Source of the DNA: Dyadobacter luteus
GTDB taxonomy: Bacteria; Bacteroidota; Bacteroidia; Cytophagales; Spirosomataceae
Assembly: GCF_003383615.1 (NCBI RefSeq)
Contig: NZ_QNUL01000018.1
Span: 62,001-126,000, forward strand
Length of the DNA: 64,000 bases
Reading direction: 5' to 3'
How positions within the stretch are numbered: position 1 is the first letter of the stretch; every line of letters begins with the position of its first letter. Shown here in pieces: positions 9,151 through 17,932 of this stretch. The notes beneath the pieces are model-generated. The model made no database searches. It was not told the origin of the DNA and worked only from the letters and a program-made list of their open reading frames with translations. The position numbers and the translations under genes are program-made.

Positions 9151-9729
9151 TTAGTTCTTCTTATCAACCAGCACCGATGTAATCCTGTTCAGCTCATCCA
9201 CTTTATGAGCGAAATCTCCTTTTAACATATCGCGCACCGCTTTGAGTTGTTCCATGGCTACTTCCAGATTTTCCGGCAAAGCTTCATTCAATACTTCTTT
9301 CAAGCGCTTTGCCATGGTTGGTGACATTCCGTTTGTTGAAATGGCTACTTTCAGATTGCCTTTTTGAACAACAGAGGACAAATAAAAATCACAATGGGCG
9401 GGTGTATCGGCAACATTACAGAGAAGGTGCCTACCGGCGGCAAGTGCTTTAATTCTTTCGTTTTCCACTCTATCGTTTGTGGCAACGATTACCAAATCCT
9501 TCGCTTCCAGATCGGTCTCTTCAAACTTCCTCTCAACCAAAGTAATCAGGGAATTAGATACCGCAATTTCTCTTATCTCAGTGCCAATTTCAGGAGCCAC
9601 CAGGGTCACTTTGGCCTCAGGCGAATTATTTATGACAGCAGTAATTTTTTCCAAACCTACATAGCCTCCGCCAACAATTAATGTATGCAGATTTTCAAGT
9701 TTCAGGAATATTGGGAATAGATTATTCAA
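9151..9729 (-). CDS. Precorrin-2 dehydrogenase / sirohydrochlorin ferrochelatase family (CysG N-terminal type)
   Basis: A 192-residue NAD-dependent enzyme that oxidises precorrin-2 to sirohydrochlorin, and may insert iron, in siroheme synthesis. It has the family start FPIFLKLENLHTLIVGGG, with the Rossmann glycines GGGYVG, then TNDRVENERI, LCNVADTPAHCDFY and the conserved STNGMSPTMAKRLKE. There is no in-frame ATG: the only plausible start is TTG at 9729, because an in-frame TGA lies a few codons upstream. It begins 10 bp after the hicA stop on the same strand, so it is probably cotranscribed with hicBA. It completes the siroheme branch begun by cobA. Confidence 0.9.
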   Translation of the reverse strand: MNNLFPIFLKLENLHTLIVGGGYVGLEKITAVINNSPEAKVTLVAPEIGTEIREIAVSNSLITLVERKFEETDLEAKDLVIVATNDRVENERIKALAAGRHLLCNVADTPAHCDFYLSSVVQKGNLKVAISTNGMSPTMAKRLKEVLNEALPENLEVAMEQLKAVRDMLKGDFAHKVDELNRITSVLVDKKN

Positions 9730-9739
9730 AAGAAAGAAT

Positions 9740-9940
9740 TTAATTGTTCAAATCGATTCCAGCCTGCTTTAGGATACTAAGAAAGGTTCCTTTTTTCAGA
9801 TCTTTACCACCATGAACAGGTACGATTGCTGTTTTATTAGATTCAGAATTATAAAAAACAAAATGGGATCCTTTTGCCCTTCTGAATACATAGCCATTTG
9901 ATTCCAAGAGCTTGATCAGATACTTGGATGATAAATTCAT
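9740..9940 (-). CDS. hicA: HicA-type mRNA interferase toxin
   Basis: A 66-residue basic protein with the dsRBD-like HicA fold: SSKYLIKLLESNGYVFRRAKGSHFVF. The GSH motif carries the catalytic histidine of the family. It should cleave mRNA when free of HicB. The gene overlaps hicB by 4 bp (hicB first), so synthesis is coupled and antitoxin is made first. The downstream siroheme dehydrogenase follows after only 10 bp. Confidence 0.9.
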   Translation of the reverse strand: MNLSSKYLIKLLESNGYVFRRAKGSHFVFYNSESNKTAIVPVHGGKDLKKGTFLSILKQAGIDLNN

Positions 9941-10161
9941 GCCACCAAATTTAAAGAATATTCCAGTGTACTGCTATCATCTGGTATCGGCTCTCCTCTA
10001 TCTGTTAAGTCTTCTACATAAAGCGATATTGCCTCCTTAGCCATTTCAATCGCTTCATCAATAGTTTCTCCATACGTTATACAACCTGGAAGGGCAGGTA
10101 CAAAAACCGTATATCCGCCGTCAGATTCTGGAAGTAATCGCAGTTTATATGTATAGTTCAT
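9937..10161 (-). CDS. hicB: HicB-type antitoxin
   Basis: A 74-residue acidic protein with the partial RNase H-like HicB fold: GGYTVFVPALPGCITYGET and DEAIEMAKEAISLYVEDL. The protein is short and has no clear C-terminal helix-turn-helix or ribbon-helix-helix, so autoregulation by DNA binding is uncertain. It precedes and overlaps hicA. Confidence 0.9.
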   Translation of the reverse strand: MNYTYKLRLLPESDGGYTVFVPALPGCITYGETIDEAIEMAKEAISLYVEDLTDRGEPIPDDSSTLEYSLNLVA

Positions 10162-10234
10162 TTACTGATTTGTTTAACTGTCATAGTAAATATTGATAGA
10201 GAGATTATAACCATTTCAACTCTACTAACCAAAA

Positions 10235-10242
10235 CAAATTTA
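10235..10242 (-). promoter_or_regulatory. Candidate -7 box for hicBA
   Basis: On the minus strand the octamer TAAATTTG matches the Bacteroidota -7 consensus TAnnTTTG, about 75 bp before the hicB ATG. No good -33 TTG is seen at the usual distance, so the call is weak. Confidence 0.35.
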
Positions 10243-10327
10243 CAATAATAATGTTGCATTTCCGGCCAGCGTTTTCATTTTATAACTATTCCAACAACTA
10301 CCTTTTTACTATCTCCTTCTTTCCCCG

Positions 10328-10335
10328 TACCTTTG
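10328..10335 (+). promoter_or_regulatory. -7 promoter box immediately before the ABC-F start (near-leaderless)
   Basis: TACCTTTG fits TAnnTTTG exactly and ends 4 bp before the ATG at 10340. A start site about 5-7 bp after the box would fall at or next to the ATG, giving a leaderless or nearly leaderless mRNA. A T-rich stretch near 10302-10307 could act as the -33 element. Confidence 0.5.
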
Positions 10336-10339
10336 CGGC

Positions 10340-12280
10340 ATGATCGCGATTACTAATGTAAGTTACTTTTTAGGCGACCGTGCTTTGTACGACGGTGCGT
10401 CTCTTCATATTAAGCCAAAACAAAAGATCGGCCTTATCGGTTTGAACGGAACAGGTAAATCGACGTTGCTTCGTATGATCAACGGCGAGTTTCAGCCAGA
10501 TGGTGGCCATATATCAAAATCCGGGGATTGCACTATCGGATTCCTGAATCAGGATTTGCTTTCTTACCAAAGCGACGACTCTATACTTTCTGTTGCCATG
10601 CAGGCCTTCGAGCGCCAGAATGAACTGCAGGTACAGATCGATAATATCCTGCATGAAATGGAGCATGACTACAAGGATGAATTGATAGATAAGCTGGCTC
10701 GCGTTCAGGACGAATTTGAAGCATTGGACGGTTACAGCGTTCAATCTAAAGCTGAAGCGATACTGGAAGGTCTGGGTTTTGTGACTGATGACCTTCAAAG
10801 ACCATTGAGATTATTTTCCGGGGGATGGAGAATGCGTGTAATGCTGGCAAAATTGCTTTTGCAAAAACCGTCATTATTGATGCTCGATGAGCCTACCAAC
10901 CACCTTGACTTACCATCTATTCAGTGGGTTGAAAAATATGTACAGAGTTACGAGGGAGCTGTAATTGTAGTAAGTCACGATCGCCAGTTCCTTGACAATA
11001 CGATTGATACAACTGTAGAGGTGTCGGGCGGAAAGCTGGTTTATTACGCTGGGAACTACTCCTATTATCTGGAAGAAAAAGATGAGCGTAATGAAATTCA
11101 GCGCGGCGCATATGAAAATCAGCAGGCTAAAATCCGTCAGACTGAGCGCTTTATCGAGCGATTTAAAGCAAAAGCAACGAAGTCGCGCCAGGTACAAAGC
11201 CGTGTAAAAGCCCTGGATAGAATGGACGTTGTAGATGCCGTAGTAGACGAAAACGCGAAAGTTCACTTCCGTTTTCAATTCACTACGCAGCCAGGCCGTC
11301 ATGTGTTCCAGCTGGAAGATGCCTCCAAAGCTTATGGTGAAAAAGTAATTTTGGACGCCACAAATATCAGTATGGAGCGTGGTGACAAAATTGCTTTGAT
11401 CGGAGCTAACGGACGTGGAAAATCTACTGTCCTACGGGTTGTAGCGGGTGATGAACCTATTGAAGGGAAAAGAAGACTGGGACATAACGTGATGTTCACC
11501 TTCTACGCACAACACCAGCTCGAATCGTTGAATGTCAACCATAACCTGATAGAGGAGCTTAAATACGCTAATCCAAATAAGACTGAAACTGAGTTAAGAA
11601 CAGTACTTGGTTGTTTCCTGTTTACGGGTGACGACGTATTCAAAAAAATCAAGGTACTTTCCGGAGGAGAAAAATCGCGTGTGGCGCTTGCCAAAGTATT
11701 GCTTTCTCAGGCAAACTTCCTACTGCTCGATGAGCCTACCAACCACCTTGACATGCAGTCGGTAAATATTCTGATCCAGGCGTTGCAACAGTACGAGGGA
11801 AGTTATATCGTTGTATCTCACGACAGGTACTTTGTTGAAAATATAGCCAACAAAATCTGGTATATCGAAGATCATCAGATTAAAGAATACCCTGGTACTT
11901 ACGAAGAATACGAAATTTGGGTTGAAGAGCGTGGATTACAGTCTGCCGTGAGCGACAAAGCCGTAGTAAGCAGTGCGCCCCCGCAAAAAGCAAAAGCACA
12001 ACCAGCACCTGCTGCGCCTAAGAACAAATCCTTATCTAATGAGGAAACTCAGAAACTAAAGAAGGCGAAAAAACTGATTGACGAACTGGAGAATACGATC
12101 AGTAAACTTGAAGACCAAAAAGCGGAGACCGAGGTAAAACTTGCTGAACCTTCCGTATATAACGATGCCAAAGCACTTGCAGACCTGAACCGGACTTATG
12201 CTGAAATCAGGCAAAAGCTTGAAAAAGCCAATGGTGACTGGGAAACAGCGATGCTTGAAGTGGAAGAACTGGCAGGATAG
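10340..12280 (+). CDS. ABC-F family ATPase (ribosome-associated translation factor)
   Basis: A 646-residue soluble protein with two ABC ATPase domains and no membrane segments. Domain 1 has GLNGTGKST, the signature FSGGWRMRV and LLMLDEPTNHLD; domain 2 has GANGRGKST, LSGGEKSRVAL and LLLDEPTNHLD. The linker with the conserved FKAKATKSRQVQSR stretch follows domain 1, and the C-terminal 90 residues are a charged coiled coil after an Ala/Pro/Lys linker, as in Uup-like members. ABC-F proteins act on ribosomes or rescue stalled translation; the exact subgroup cannot be fixed here. Confidence 0.92.
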   Translation: MIAITNVSYFLGDRALYDGASLHIKPKQKIGLIGLNGTGKSTLLRMINGEFQPDGGHISKSGDCTIGFLNQDLLSYQSDDSILSVAMQAFERQNELQVQIDNILHEMEHDYKDELIDKLARVQDEFEALDGYSVQSKAEAILEGLGFVTDDLQRPLRLFSGGWRMRVMLAKLLLQKPSLLMLDEPTNHLDLPSIQWVEKYVQSYEGAVIVVSHDRQFLDNTIDTTVEVSGGKLVYYAGNYSYYLEEKDERNEIQRGAYENQQAKIRQTERFIERFKAKATKSRQVQSRVKALDRMDVVDAVVDENAKVHFRFQFTTQPGRHVFQLEDASKAYGEKVILDATNISMERGDKIALIGANGRGKSTVLRVVAGDEPIEGKRRLGHNVMFTFYAQHQLESLNVNHNLIEELKYANPNKTETELRTVLGCFLFTGDDVFKKIKVLSGGEKSRVALAKVLLSQANFLLLDEPTNHLDMQSVNILIQALQQYEGSYIVVSHDRYFVENIANKIWYIEDHQIKEYPGTYEEYEIWVEERGLQSAVSDKAVVSSAPPQKAKAQPAPAAPKNKSLSNEETQKLKKAKKLIDELENTISKLEDQKAETEVKLAEPSVYNDAKALADLNRTYAEIRQKLEKANGDWETAMLEVEELAG

Positions 12281-12301
12281 TATCAGAAGAAATTAATTCA
12301 G

Positions 12302-12330
12302 AAAAGGAGGTAGCGATGCTTCCTTTTTTT
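12302..12330 (+). terminator. Rho-independent terminator after ABC-F gene
   Basis: AAAAGGA (12302-12308) pairs with TCCTTTTT around a loop containing TAGCGATGC, and a run of seven T follows. It overlaps the end of the convergent Uma2 gene. Confidence 0.65.
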
Positions 12331-12919
12331 ATTGATTTGCAGGGATAATATCCTCTGTTCCTGCATAAATATCCGTCAGTTTCAGAGAGACGTCAACGGT
12401 CTTTATTTCGATTAATCCATCAATATCATAAGCCTCCGAAGCAAGATACCAGATCCCTTCTTCATTTTTCCTCCAAACCTCTGCTCCAACAGATAAAGAA
12501 TCAATAATTGCGTATTCCTTTAAGGAAGGGATACTCCTGTAAAAATGGAATTTCTCACCCCTATCGTAGCCGGATGTGCTGGCAGACAGCACTTCAACAA
12601 TCACGGAAGGATTAAGTAGTACGTCCTTTTTCTCATCTTTAAACTCATTTTTGCCGCAAATGATAAGAAAATCAGGATAAGTGTAAAGACCGTTCTCAGG
12701 AATATGAATACGAAGGTCGCTGGAATAACCATTACATGGTTTCCCTTTCAACCGAATATAAAATTCTCCAGACAAATTCTCCGTAATGCGATTATGATTG
12801 AAACCTGCACCAGCCATCGCAAATATTTCTCCACGATAATATTCACTTTTGTAGTCAGCTTCGCGCTCCAATTCAAGGTATTCCTCTTCTGAGTAGGTTT
12901 TTTGAGGTTGTGCTGTCAT
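12329..12919 (-). CDS. Uma2 family (DUF820) putative endonuclease
   Basis: A 196-residue protein of the Uma2/DUF820 family with a PD-(D/E)XK nuclease fold: YLELEREADYKSEYYRGEI near the N-terminus, DLRIHIPENGLYTYPDFLI in the middle (catalytic Asp) and PSVIVEVLSASTSGYDRGEK (Glu). These proteins are abundant in cyanobacteria and Bacteroidota; their biological substrate is not known. It stands alone, convergent with the ABC-F gene. Confidence 0.85.
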   Translation of the reverse strand: MTAQPQKTYSEEEYLELEREADYKSEYYRGEIFAMAGAGFNHNRITENLSGEFYIRLKGKPCNGYSSDLRIHIPENGLYTYPDFLIICGKNEFKDEKKDVLLNPSVIVEVLSASTSGYDRGEKFHFYRSIPSLKEYAIIDSLSVGAEVWRKNEEGIWYLASEAYDIDGLIEIKTVDVSLKLTDIYAGTEDIIPANQ

Positions 12920-13024
12920 TGGTTCATTGTTTTAAAACAAAAATAGTTATTTCTGTAAAAAAGGCATTAATTCGTTCTTTACACGATTATCGTACAAGAT
13001 AACGTTATTTTATAAATTCTGTTT

Positions 13025-14305
13025 ATGCGATACTTTTTATCCCTTATACTGATAATAGCTTGTTTATCAGCACGCAGCCAGCCTGCCGATATTAAATTCG
13101 AAGATTATATCTACAACGAGAACATAGCCACCGTTCTGCTTTATCCAAGTATTAATGAGCCTGAAAATCCGCGCCGGCTTATTGGGCCGCCCATATTACC
13201 TCTTCAAAGTGCCAATCCGCTTGTTCTTGAATTTGACGATCTGACAGCTTCCTTTGCAGGATACAGGGTCAAGATTTTCCATTGTAATGCAGATTGGACC
13301 AAATCGGTGCTGAACGAAATCGAGTACACTTTTGAATACAATGAATATCCGGTGATCCAATACGAACAATCTTTCAGCACCAAGGTTCCGTATTTCCACT
13401 ACCGTTTTAATGTTCCGCGATTGAAGTTATCAGGCAATTATGTTCTGATAGTGTATAGCGATCATGATCGCAAAGCGGTTCTGTCCAGAAGATTTATGAT
13501 TTATGATCCCAAAGTAAGTATCGCGGCTGAGGCCCGCTTCTCGCAGGGAATCAGCCAGCAATTTTCGGATCAGCAAATTGATTTTAAAATTGACTACAAG
13601 GGATATCCGCTCAATGCACCACAAACAGATCTTAAAGTGGTAATCCGAAAAAATTTCAGATGGGATCAGATACGCACTGGTTTCAAACCGACCAATGTCA
13701 GACCTTTCGATTATCTGCTGGAATACACATTTTTTGATCTCGAAAATACATTTCCCGGAGGAAACGAATTCCGGTATTTTGACAGCCGGACTTTACTGTC
13801 CAGAGGATTCGGAATCGAAGAACTAGAAAGAACAGGAGATTACACCAAACTGACATTATTTCCCGACAAATCCCGCTCCGACAACGGATATCTTCAGCTG
13901 GAAGATCTGAATGGCCAATTTATAGTAGACCAGCGTGAATCAGGCAGAGGAAGTGTGGAAGCGGATTATTCGCCCGTTGTTTTCACATTGAGAACCCAGG
14001 AAGATCCGTCCGCAACCTATTATGTCAATGGCGCATTTAATCTGTGGCAGCTCAATGACCGTAATAAAATGGCATACAACCCTGTTTTAAATGCCTATGA
14101 GGCAGAAATATTCCTAAAACAAGGGGTGATCAACTATGATTATACCAGAGTAGTTGGAAAAGAAAAACCTGATGAAGCCTATATAGAGGGAAACTACGGC
14201 GTTACAGAAAATGACTACGATATTCTGGTATACTACCGTCCGCAGGCAGGAAGATCCGATCTTTTAATTGGTTACAGAACTGTGGAGTGGAATCGGAGGC
14301 GGTAA
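13025..14305 (+). CDS. Type IX secretion system plug protein (DUF5103)
   Basis: A 426-residue exported protein with a Sec signal peptide (residues 1 to about 18) and the DUF5103/T9SS plug-protein sequence: KFEDYIYNENIATVLLYP, then FHCNADWTKSVLNEIEYT and FPGGNEFRYFDSRTLLSRG. In the type IX secretion system the plug closes the SprA translocon pore when no substrate is passing. The C-terminal part (about 320-425) looks like an Ig-like or carbohydrate-binding-type sandwich (TYYVNGAFNLWQLNDRNKM). Other T9SS genes are not in this window, which is usual because T9SS genes are scattered. Confidence 0.87.
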   Translation: MRYFLSLILIIACLSARSQPADIKFEDYIYNENIATVLLYPSINEPENPRRLIGPPILPLQSANPLVLEFDDLTASFAGYRVKIFHCNADWTKSVLNEIEYTFEYNEYPVIQYEQSFSTKVPYFHYRFNVPRLKLSGNYVLIVYSDHDRKAVLSRRFMIYDPKVSIAAEARFSQGISQQFSDQQIDFKIDYKGYPLNAPQTDLKVVIRKNFRWDQIRTGFKPTNVRPFDYLLEYTFFDLENTFPGGNEFRYFDSRTLLSRGFGIEELERTGDYTKLTLFPDKSRSDNGYLQLEDLNGQFIVDQRESGRGSVEADYSPVVFTLRTQEDPSATYYVNGAFNLWQLNDRNKMAYNPVLNAYEAEIFLKQGVINYDYTRVVGKEKPDEAYIEGNYGVTENDYDILVYYRPQAGRSDLLIGYRTVEWNRRR

Positions 14306-14342
14306 AAAACATCAGCAAATAGCAACTTACTCAATAATCGGT

Positions 14343-14612
14343 ATGATGATCACACTTCAGATATTATCATCCGTAGCTCTTACTTACGCTACCAGCTATC
14401 TCTTTAAAAATTATATGAATTGGGGGGACCTCGTAATCATAATCTATGGGATTCTAAGTCCTTTTATTTTCATGCTATTGGAATTAGCTACAACCTCGGT
14501 AAAAGGATGCATGACTTATGTAGTTGGTTTTATACCAGTTGGTTTTTTCTGTCTGCTACTCTCAATTGCTATTTACGAGGTGCTGCCACAAAAAAAGATC
14601 CCCGAAGCATAA
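14343..14612 (+). CDS. Small three-helix membrane protein
   Basis: About 89 residues with three hydrophobic segments (ITLQILSSVALTYATSYLF; LVIIIYGILSPFIFMLLEL; TYVVGFIPVGFFCLLLSIA). A longer frame opens at 14268 inside the plug-protein gene, but those residues are polar and the paired ATG codons at 14343/14346 place the start right before the first helix. I do not recognise a family. It lies 37 bp after the plug protein and ends in a hairpin terminator. Confidence 0.6.
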   Translation: MMITLQILSSVALTYATSYLFKNYMNWGDLVIIIYGILSPFIFMLLELATTSVKGCMTYVVGFIPVGFFCLLLSIAIYEVLPQKKIPEA

Positions 14613-14628
14613 TCATACATCGGGGATC
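14597..14628. terminator. Hairpin terminator between convergent genes
   Basis: GATCCCCGA (14597-14605) and TCGGGGATC (14620-14628) form a perfect 9-bp stem, followed by CTTTT on the + strand and preceded by an A-run (T-run on the minus strand). It can serve both the small membrane protein and ychF. Confidence 0.75.
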
Positions 14629-14651
14629 CTTTAAAAAAGTTTAGCTTAATT

Positions 14652-15752
14652 TTACACATTAAACCTAAAGTGCATGATATCACCATCCTGCACGACATAT
14701 TCTTTTCCTTCCACGGCCATTTTACCAACTTCTTTTACGGCTGCTTCTGTTTTGTATTTCTCGTAATCAGCAACTTTAATTACCTCCGCACGTATAAATC
14801 CTTTTTCGAAATCACTGTGAATCACACCTGCTGCCTGAGGCGCTTTCCAGCCTTTCACGATCGTCCAGGCTCTCACTTCCTTCACACCAGCAGTGAAATA
14901 TGTGATCAGGTTCAAAAGGGCGTAAGAAGCTTTAATCAATTTGCTTAATCCCGATTCTTTCAAACCATATTCACCAAGGAACATTTCATGCTCCTCAGGA
15001 TCTTCGATTTCAGAGATCTGAGATTCGATGGCTGCACACAGTACTATCACTTCTGCACCTTCATGTTTTACTGCTTCACGCAGTTTCTCCGAGTACTCAT
15101 TGCCCGTAAGCATCGACTCTTCATCTACGTTAGCAACATACAATACCGGCTTTACAGTAAGTAATTGCAAATCGCCAATAACTGATTCCTTTAATTCAGG
15201 ATCAATTTCGAGGCTTCTGGCATTCTTGCCTGCTTCCAGAGTTTCCTTGTATTTTTTAAGCCACTCCAACTCCACTTTTGCTTTCGCATCACCGGCTCTG
15301 GCTCCTTTTTCAGTTTTCTGTATTTTTTTCTCAATCGATTCCAGATCTTTCAACTGAAGCTCGATATCAATGATTTCTTTATCAAAAACAGGATCAACAC
15401 GACCTTCTACGTGTACCACATTCTCGTCCTGAAAACAACGTACTACGTGTACAATCGCATCTACCTCACGGATGTTAGCAAGGAATTTATTTCCCAAACC
15501 AGCTCCCTGGCTTGCTCCTTTCACCAAACCGGCGATATCCACAAATTCCATAATCGTTGGAATTGTTTTTTGAGGATTTACCAGTCCGATCAATATATCA
15601 ATCCGCTCATCAGGAACGGTAACGACTCCTACATTAGGCTCAATTGTACAAAAAGGATAATTGGCTGCTTCGGCTTTACCGGTAGAAATAGCATTAAAAA
15701 GTGTGGATTTACCTACGTTAGGCAATCCAACAATCCCACATTGAAGACTCAT
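14652..15752 (-). CDS. ychF: Redox-regulated ATPase YchF (Obg-related)
   Basis: A 366-residue P-loop protein of usual family length. It has the G1 motif [14 protein letters not shown], switch region with [25 protein letters not shown] in place of NKxD (the family prefers ATP), the central coiled coil, and the C-terminal TGS domain with [20 protein letters not shown]. YchF/OLA1 binds ribosomes and modulates stress responses. It is monocistronic here, with its own candidate promoter. Confidence 0.96.
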   Translation of the reverse strand: MSLQCGIVGLPNVGKSTLFNAISTGKAEAANYPFCTIEPNVGVVTVPDERIDILIGLVNPQKTIPTIMEFVDIAGLVKGASQGAGLGNKFLANIREVDAIVHVVRCFQDENVVHVEGRVDPVFDKEIIDIELQLKDLESIEKKIQKTEKGARAGDAKAKVELEWLKKYKETLEAGKNARSLEIDPELKESVIGDLQLLTVKPVLYVANVDEESMLTGNEYSEKLREAVKHEGAEVIVLCAAIESQISEIEDPEEHEMFLGEYGLKESGLSKLIKASYALLNLITYFTAGVKEVRAWTIVKGWKAPQAAGVIHSDFEKGFIRAEVIKVADYEKYKTEAAVKEVGKMAVEGKEYVVQDGDIMHFRFNV

Positions 15753-15836
15753 TTTATAAAAGATATGCAGTTTAAGCGGACAGGGATTTGCACTATTTCA
15801 AAAATGCACTGCCCGACAGCCAAATAATAATTTGCA

Positions 15837-15868
15837 CAAAATTACTATTTAGTGAAGAGAAAAACCAA
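15837..15868 (-). promoter_or_regulatory. Candidate promoter for ychF
   Basis: On the minus strand TTG (15868-15866) and TAATTTTG (15844-15837) match the Bacteroidota -33 and -7 elements with 21 bp between them. The start would leave a leader of about 80 nt before the ychF ATG at 15752. Confidence 0.5.
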
Positions 15869-15897
15869 AAGCCTTCGCAATAGATTCCGAAGGCTTC
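15869..15897 (-). terminator. Hairpin terminator after the DUF3276 gene
   Basis: AAGCCTTCG (15869-15877) pairs with CGAAGGCTT (15889-15897). On the minus strand the stem is followed by TTGGTTTTTC, placing it 20 bp after the DUF3276 stop and upstream of ychF. Confidence 0.7.
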
Positions 15898-15916
15898 TTT
15901 CAGGAAAAGTAAATTT

Positions 15917-16264
15917 TTAATCCCACTTAAGATCCGACTCTCCGATTACGTCAGCTTCTTCAGCCTTCGCTTCGAATTGAGAAAAGTCAACTTCGGGCAT
16001 CAACTCCGTTTTTACGTGATCAACTGCCTCTTTCAACGCTTCTGCAAACTTATCGAAATCTTCTTTGTACAAGAACATTTTGTGTTTCTCGTAAGTGAAA
16101 CCATCACCCTGAGGATGACGACGACTCTCTGTGATCGTTAGATAATAATCATTGGATCGCGTAGAGCGAACATCAAAGAAATAAGTCCGTTTTCCCGCTC
16201 TGACCCTTTTGGAGTAGATTTGCTCTCTGTCTTCCACTATTTTAAGTTTTAAATAGGTTTTCAA
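15917..16264 (-). CDS. DUF3276 family (PUR-domain) protein
   Basis: A 115-residue protein with the Bacteroidota-specific DUF3276 core: YSKRVRAGKRTYFFDVRST, DYYLTITESRRH and MFLYKEDFDKFAEAL, related to PUR-alpha-type nucleic-acid-binding domains. The C-terminal tail is acidic. The family is conserved and single-copy; an RNA or ssDNA binding role is inferred from the fold. The ATG at 16264 is used because the frame has no better start. Confidence 0.88.
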   Translation of the reverse strand: MKTYLKLKIVEDREQIYSKRVRAGKRTYFFDVRSTRSNDYYLTITESRRHPQGDGFTYEKHKMFLYKEDFDKFAEALKEAVDHVKTELMPEVDFSQFEAKAEEADVIGESDLKWD

Positions 16265-16507
16265 ACGCTAAAATAGAAAGTTTATTGCTGCGAACAAAAC
16301 AACCGAAATATATTAGTACCGTTATCGGTTTTCACCTCTATTATTTGAAGCGATTCCGGGCAGTCGGATATGCTAAAATTATGATATTCTCCGTTTTATC
16401 TATTACATTTGAAAAATCTGTGATATTATTTCGATTTTTTAAGAGGAAATCAAAATAGAAAGTAGGGCCTCAAAAGCCTTATTGATGTTTCATCTAAACC
16501 CTCAAAC

Positions 16508-16960
16508 ATGAGTTGTCATCGGATCCTGATTATCATCCTTTTAGCCTTCGCCTGGCAGCCTGACGCATTCGCACAGGTAACTTTGGGAAAAACAGAAAAA
16601 GGAAGAGCTTCTTACTACTCCACCCGTTTCCACGGCAGAAAAACCTCATTTGGAGAAATTCACAAAAGCAACGAGTTGTCTGCTGCACACCGGACCTACC
16701 CCTTTAATACAATGCTGGAAGTGACCAATCTTGACAACGATAAAAAAGTGATAGTACGCGTGAACGACCGGGGACCTTACTCGCGAAACCGCCTTGTGGA
16801 TATCAGCAAGGAAGCAGCAAAGCAACTGGAGATCGTAAGTCAGGGAATTGCTAATGTTTCGGTCAGGGTGGTTGGTATGGAAGGAATGGTTTTATTGGAT
16901 CAACATGAAGAAATTGACCCCAAGTCAGGCAAGATCATTTCAATGAATAAGAAAGAATAA
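16508..16960 (+). CDS. RlpA-like septal ring lytic transglycosylase (double-psi beta-barrel)
   Basis: A 150-residue exported protein: signal peptide to about residue 23 (ending AFAQ), then one RlpA domain with GRASYYSTRFHGRKTSFGE, LSAAHRTYPFNTMLEVTN and VRVNDRGPYSRNRLVDIS. The NDRGPY segment carries the aspartate conserved in the family. RlpA enzymes cleave glycan strands lacking stem peptides; there is no SPOR domain here, so septal targeting is unproven. It lies 20 bp upstream of the DUF58 gene and may share its transcript. Confidence 0.85.
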   Translation: MSCHRILIIILLAFAWQPDAFAQVTLGKTEKGRASYYSTRFHGRKTSFGEIHKSNELSAAHRTYPFNTMLEVTNLDNDKKVIVRVNDRGPYSRNRLVDISKEAAKQLEIVSQGIANVSVRVVGMEGMVLLDQHEEIDPKSGKIISMNKKE

Positions 16961-16980
16961 AACTCTTTTCATCTTAAAAT

Positions 16981-17898
16981 ATGATAAATCCCCGCGAACT
17001 TGACATCTCCAAAGTCAGGGAATTCGGAAACATTGAGTTTCTGGCCAAACAACTTGTTGAAGGATTTATCACCGGACTACACAAGTCTCCATTTCATGGG
17101 TTTTCTGTAGAGTTTGCTGAACATCAGCTTTATAACACAGGAGAATCTACCCGTCACATTGATTGGAAAGTATTTGCCAAATCAGATCGGTTATATACCA
17201 AACGGTACGAGGAGGAAACCAATCTTCGTTGCCATATCTTACTTGACACCTCATCGTCTATGTATTATCCTCAGCCGGATTTTGGCAAGATGACGTTTAG
17301 CGTGATGGCAGCAGCCAGCATTACTTATCTACTCCAAAAACAGAAAGATGCTGTAAGTCTTTGTACATTTTCAGACAAGATCGAAGTACAGACCCAGGTC
17401 AAATCGACTCCATCGCATGTTCACAAGATCATGCTTGAACTGAATAATGTTCTGCAGAGTAATAAGCCTTTACATAAAACTTCAGTTGCAGAAGTTTTGC
17501 ATGAGATTGCAGAAAAAATACATAAACGCTCTCTGGTTGTGATTTTCAGTGATATGTTTGATAATCCTGATGAAGCAGAGCACATTTTCTCAGCACTCCA
17601 GCATCTGCGCCACAATCTCCATGAAGTTCTCCTGTTTCATGTTACAGATAAGAAAACAGAGGAGTCCTTCGATTTTGAAAACCGTCCATATGAATTCATC
17701 GACCTGGAATCGGGAGAAAAAGTGAAGGTACAACCGGAACAGGTACGCGAAACTTACCGTCAGTCGGTCAGTGAATTTTATAGAAAACTGAAACTGAAAT
17801 GCGGACAATATAAAATTGATTTTATAGACGCCGACATTGCACAGGGATTCGATCCTATTCTAACCGCATATTTAGTCAAGCATTCAAAAATGAGGTGA
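16981..17898 (+). CDS. DUF58 domain protein (vWA-like)
   Basis: A 305-residue cytoplasmic protein with the DUF58 signature ESTRHIDWKVFAKSDRLYTK and a following vWA-like fold with a MIDAS-type LLDTSSSMYY. DUF58 proteins usually partner a MoxR AAA+ ATPase in protein-complex maturation; no MoxR gene is visible nearby, so the partner would be elsewhere. The gene follows RlpA by 20 bp and precedes a lipoprotein by 34 bp. Confidence 0.88.
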   Translation: MINPRELDISKVREFGNIEFLAKQLVEGFITGLHKSPFHGFSVEFAEHQLYNTGESTRHIDWKVFAKSDRLYTKRYEEETNLRCHILLDTSSSMYYPQPDFGKMTFSVMAAASITYLLQKQKDAVSLCTFSDKIEVQTQVKSTPSHVHKIMLELNNVLQSNKPLHKTSVAEVLHEIAEKIHKRSLVVIFSDMFDNPDEAEHIFSALQHLRHNLHEVLLFHVTDKKTEESFDFENRPYEFIDLESGEKVKVQPEQVRETYRQSVSEFYRKLKLKCGQYKIDFIDADIAQGFDPILTAYLVKHSKMR

Positions 17899-17932
17899 TT
17901 TTTTCTGACATTTGGTATCCGATTTTACCATA

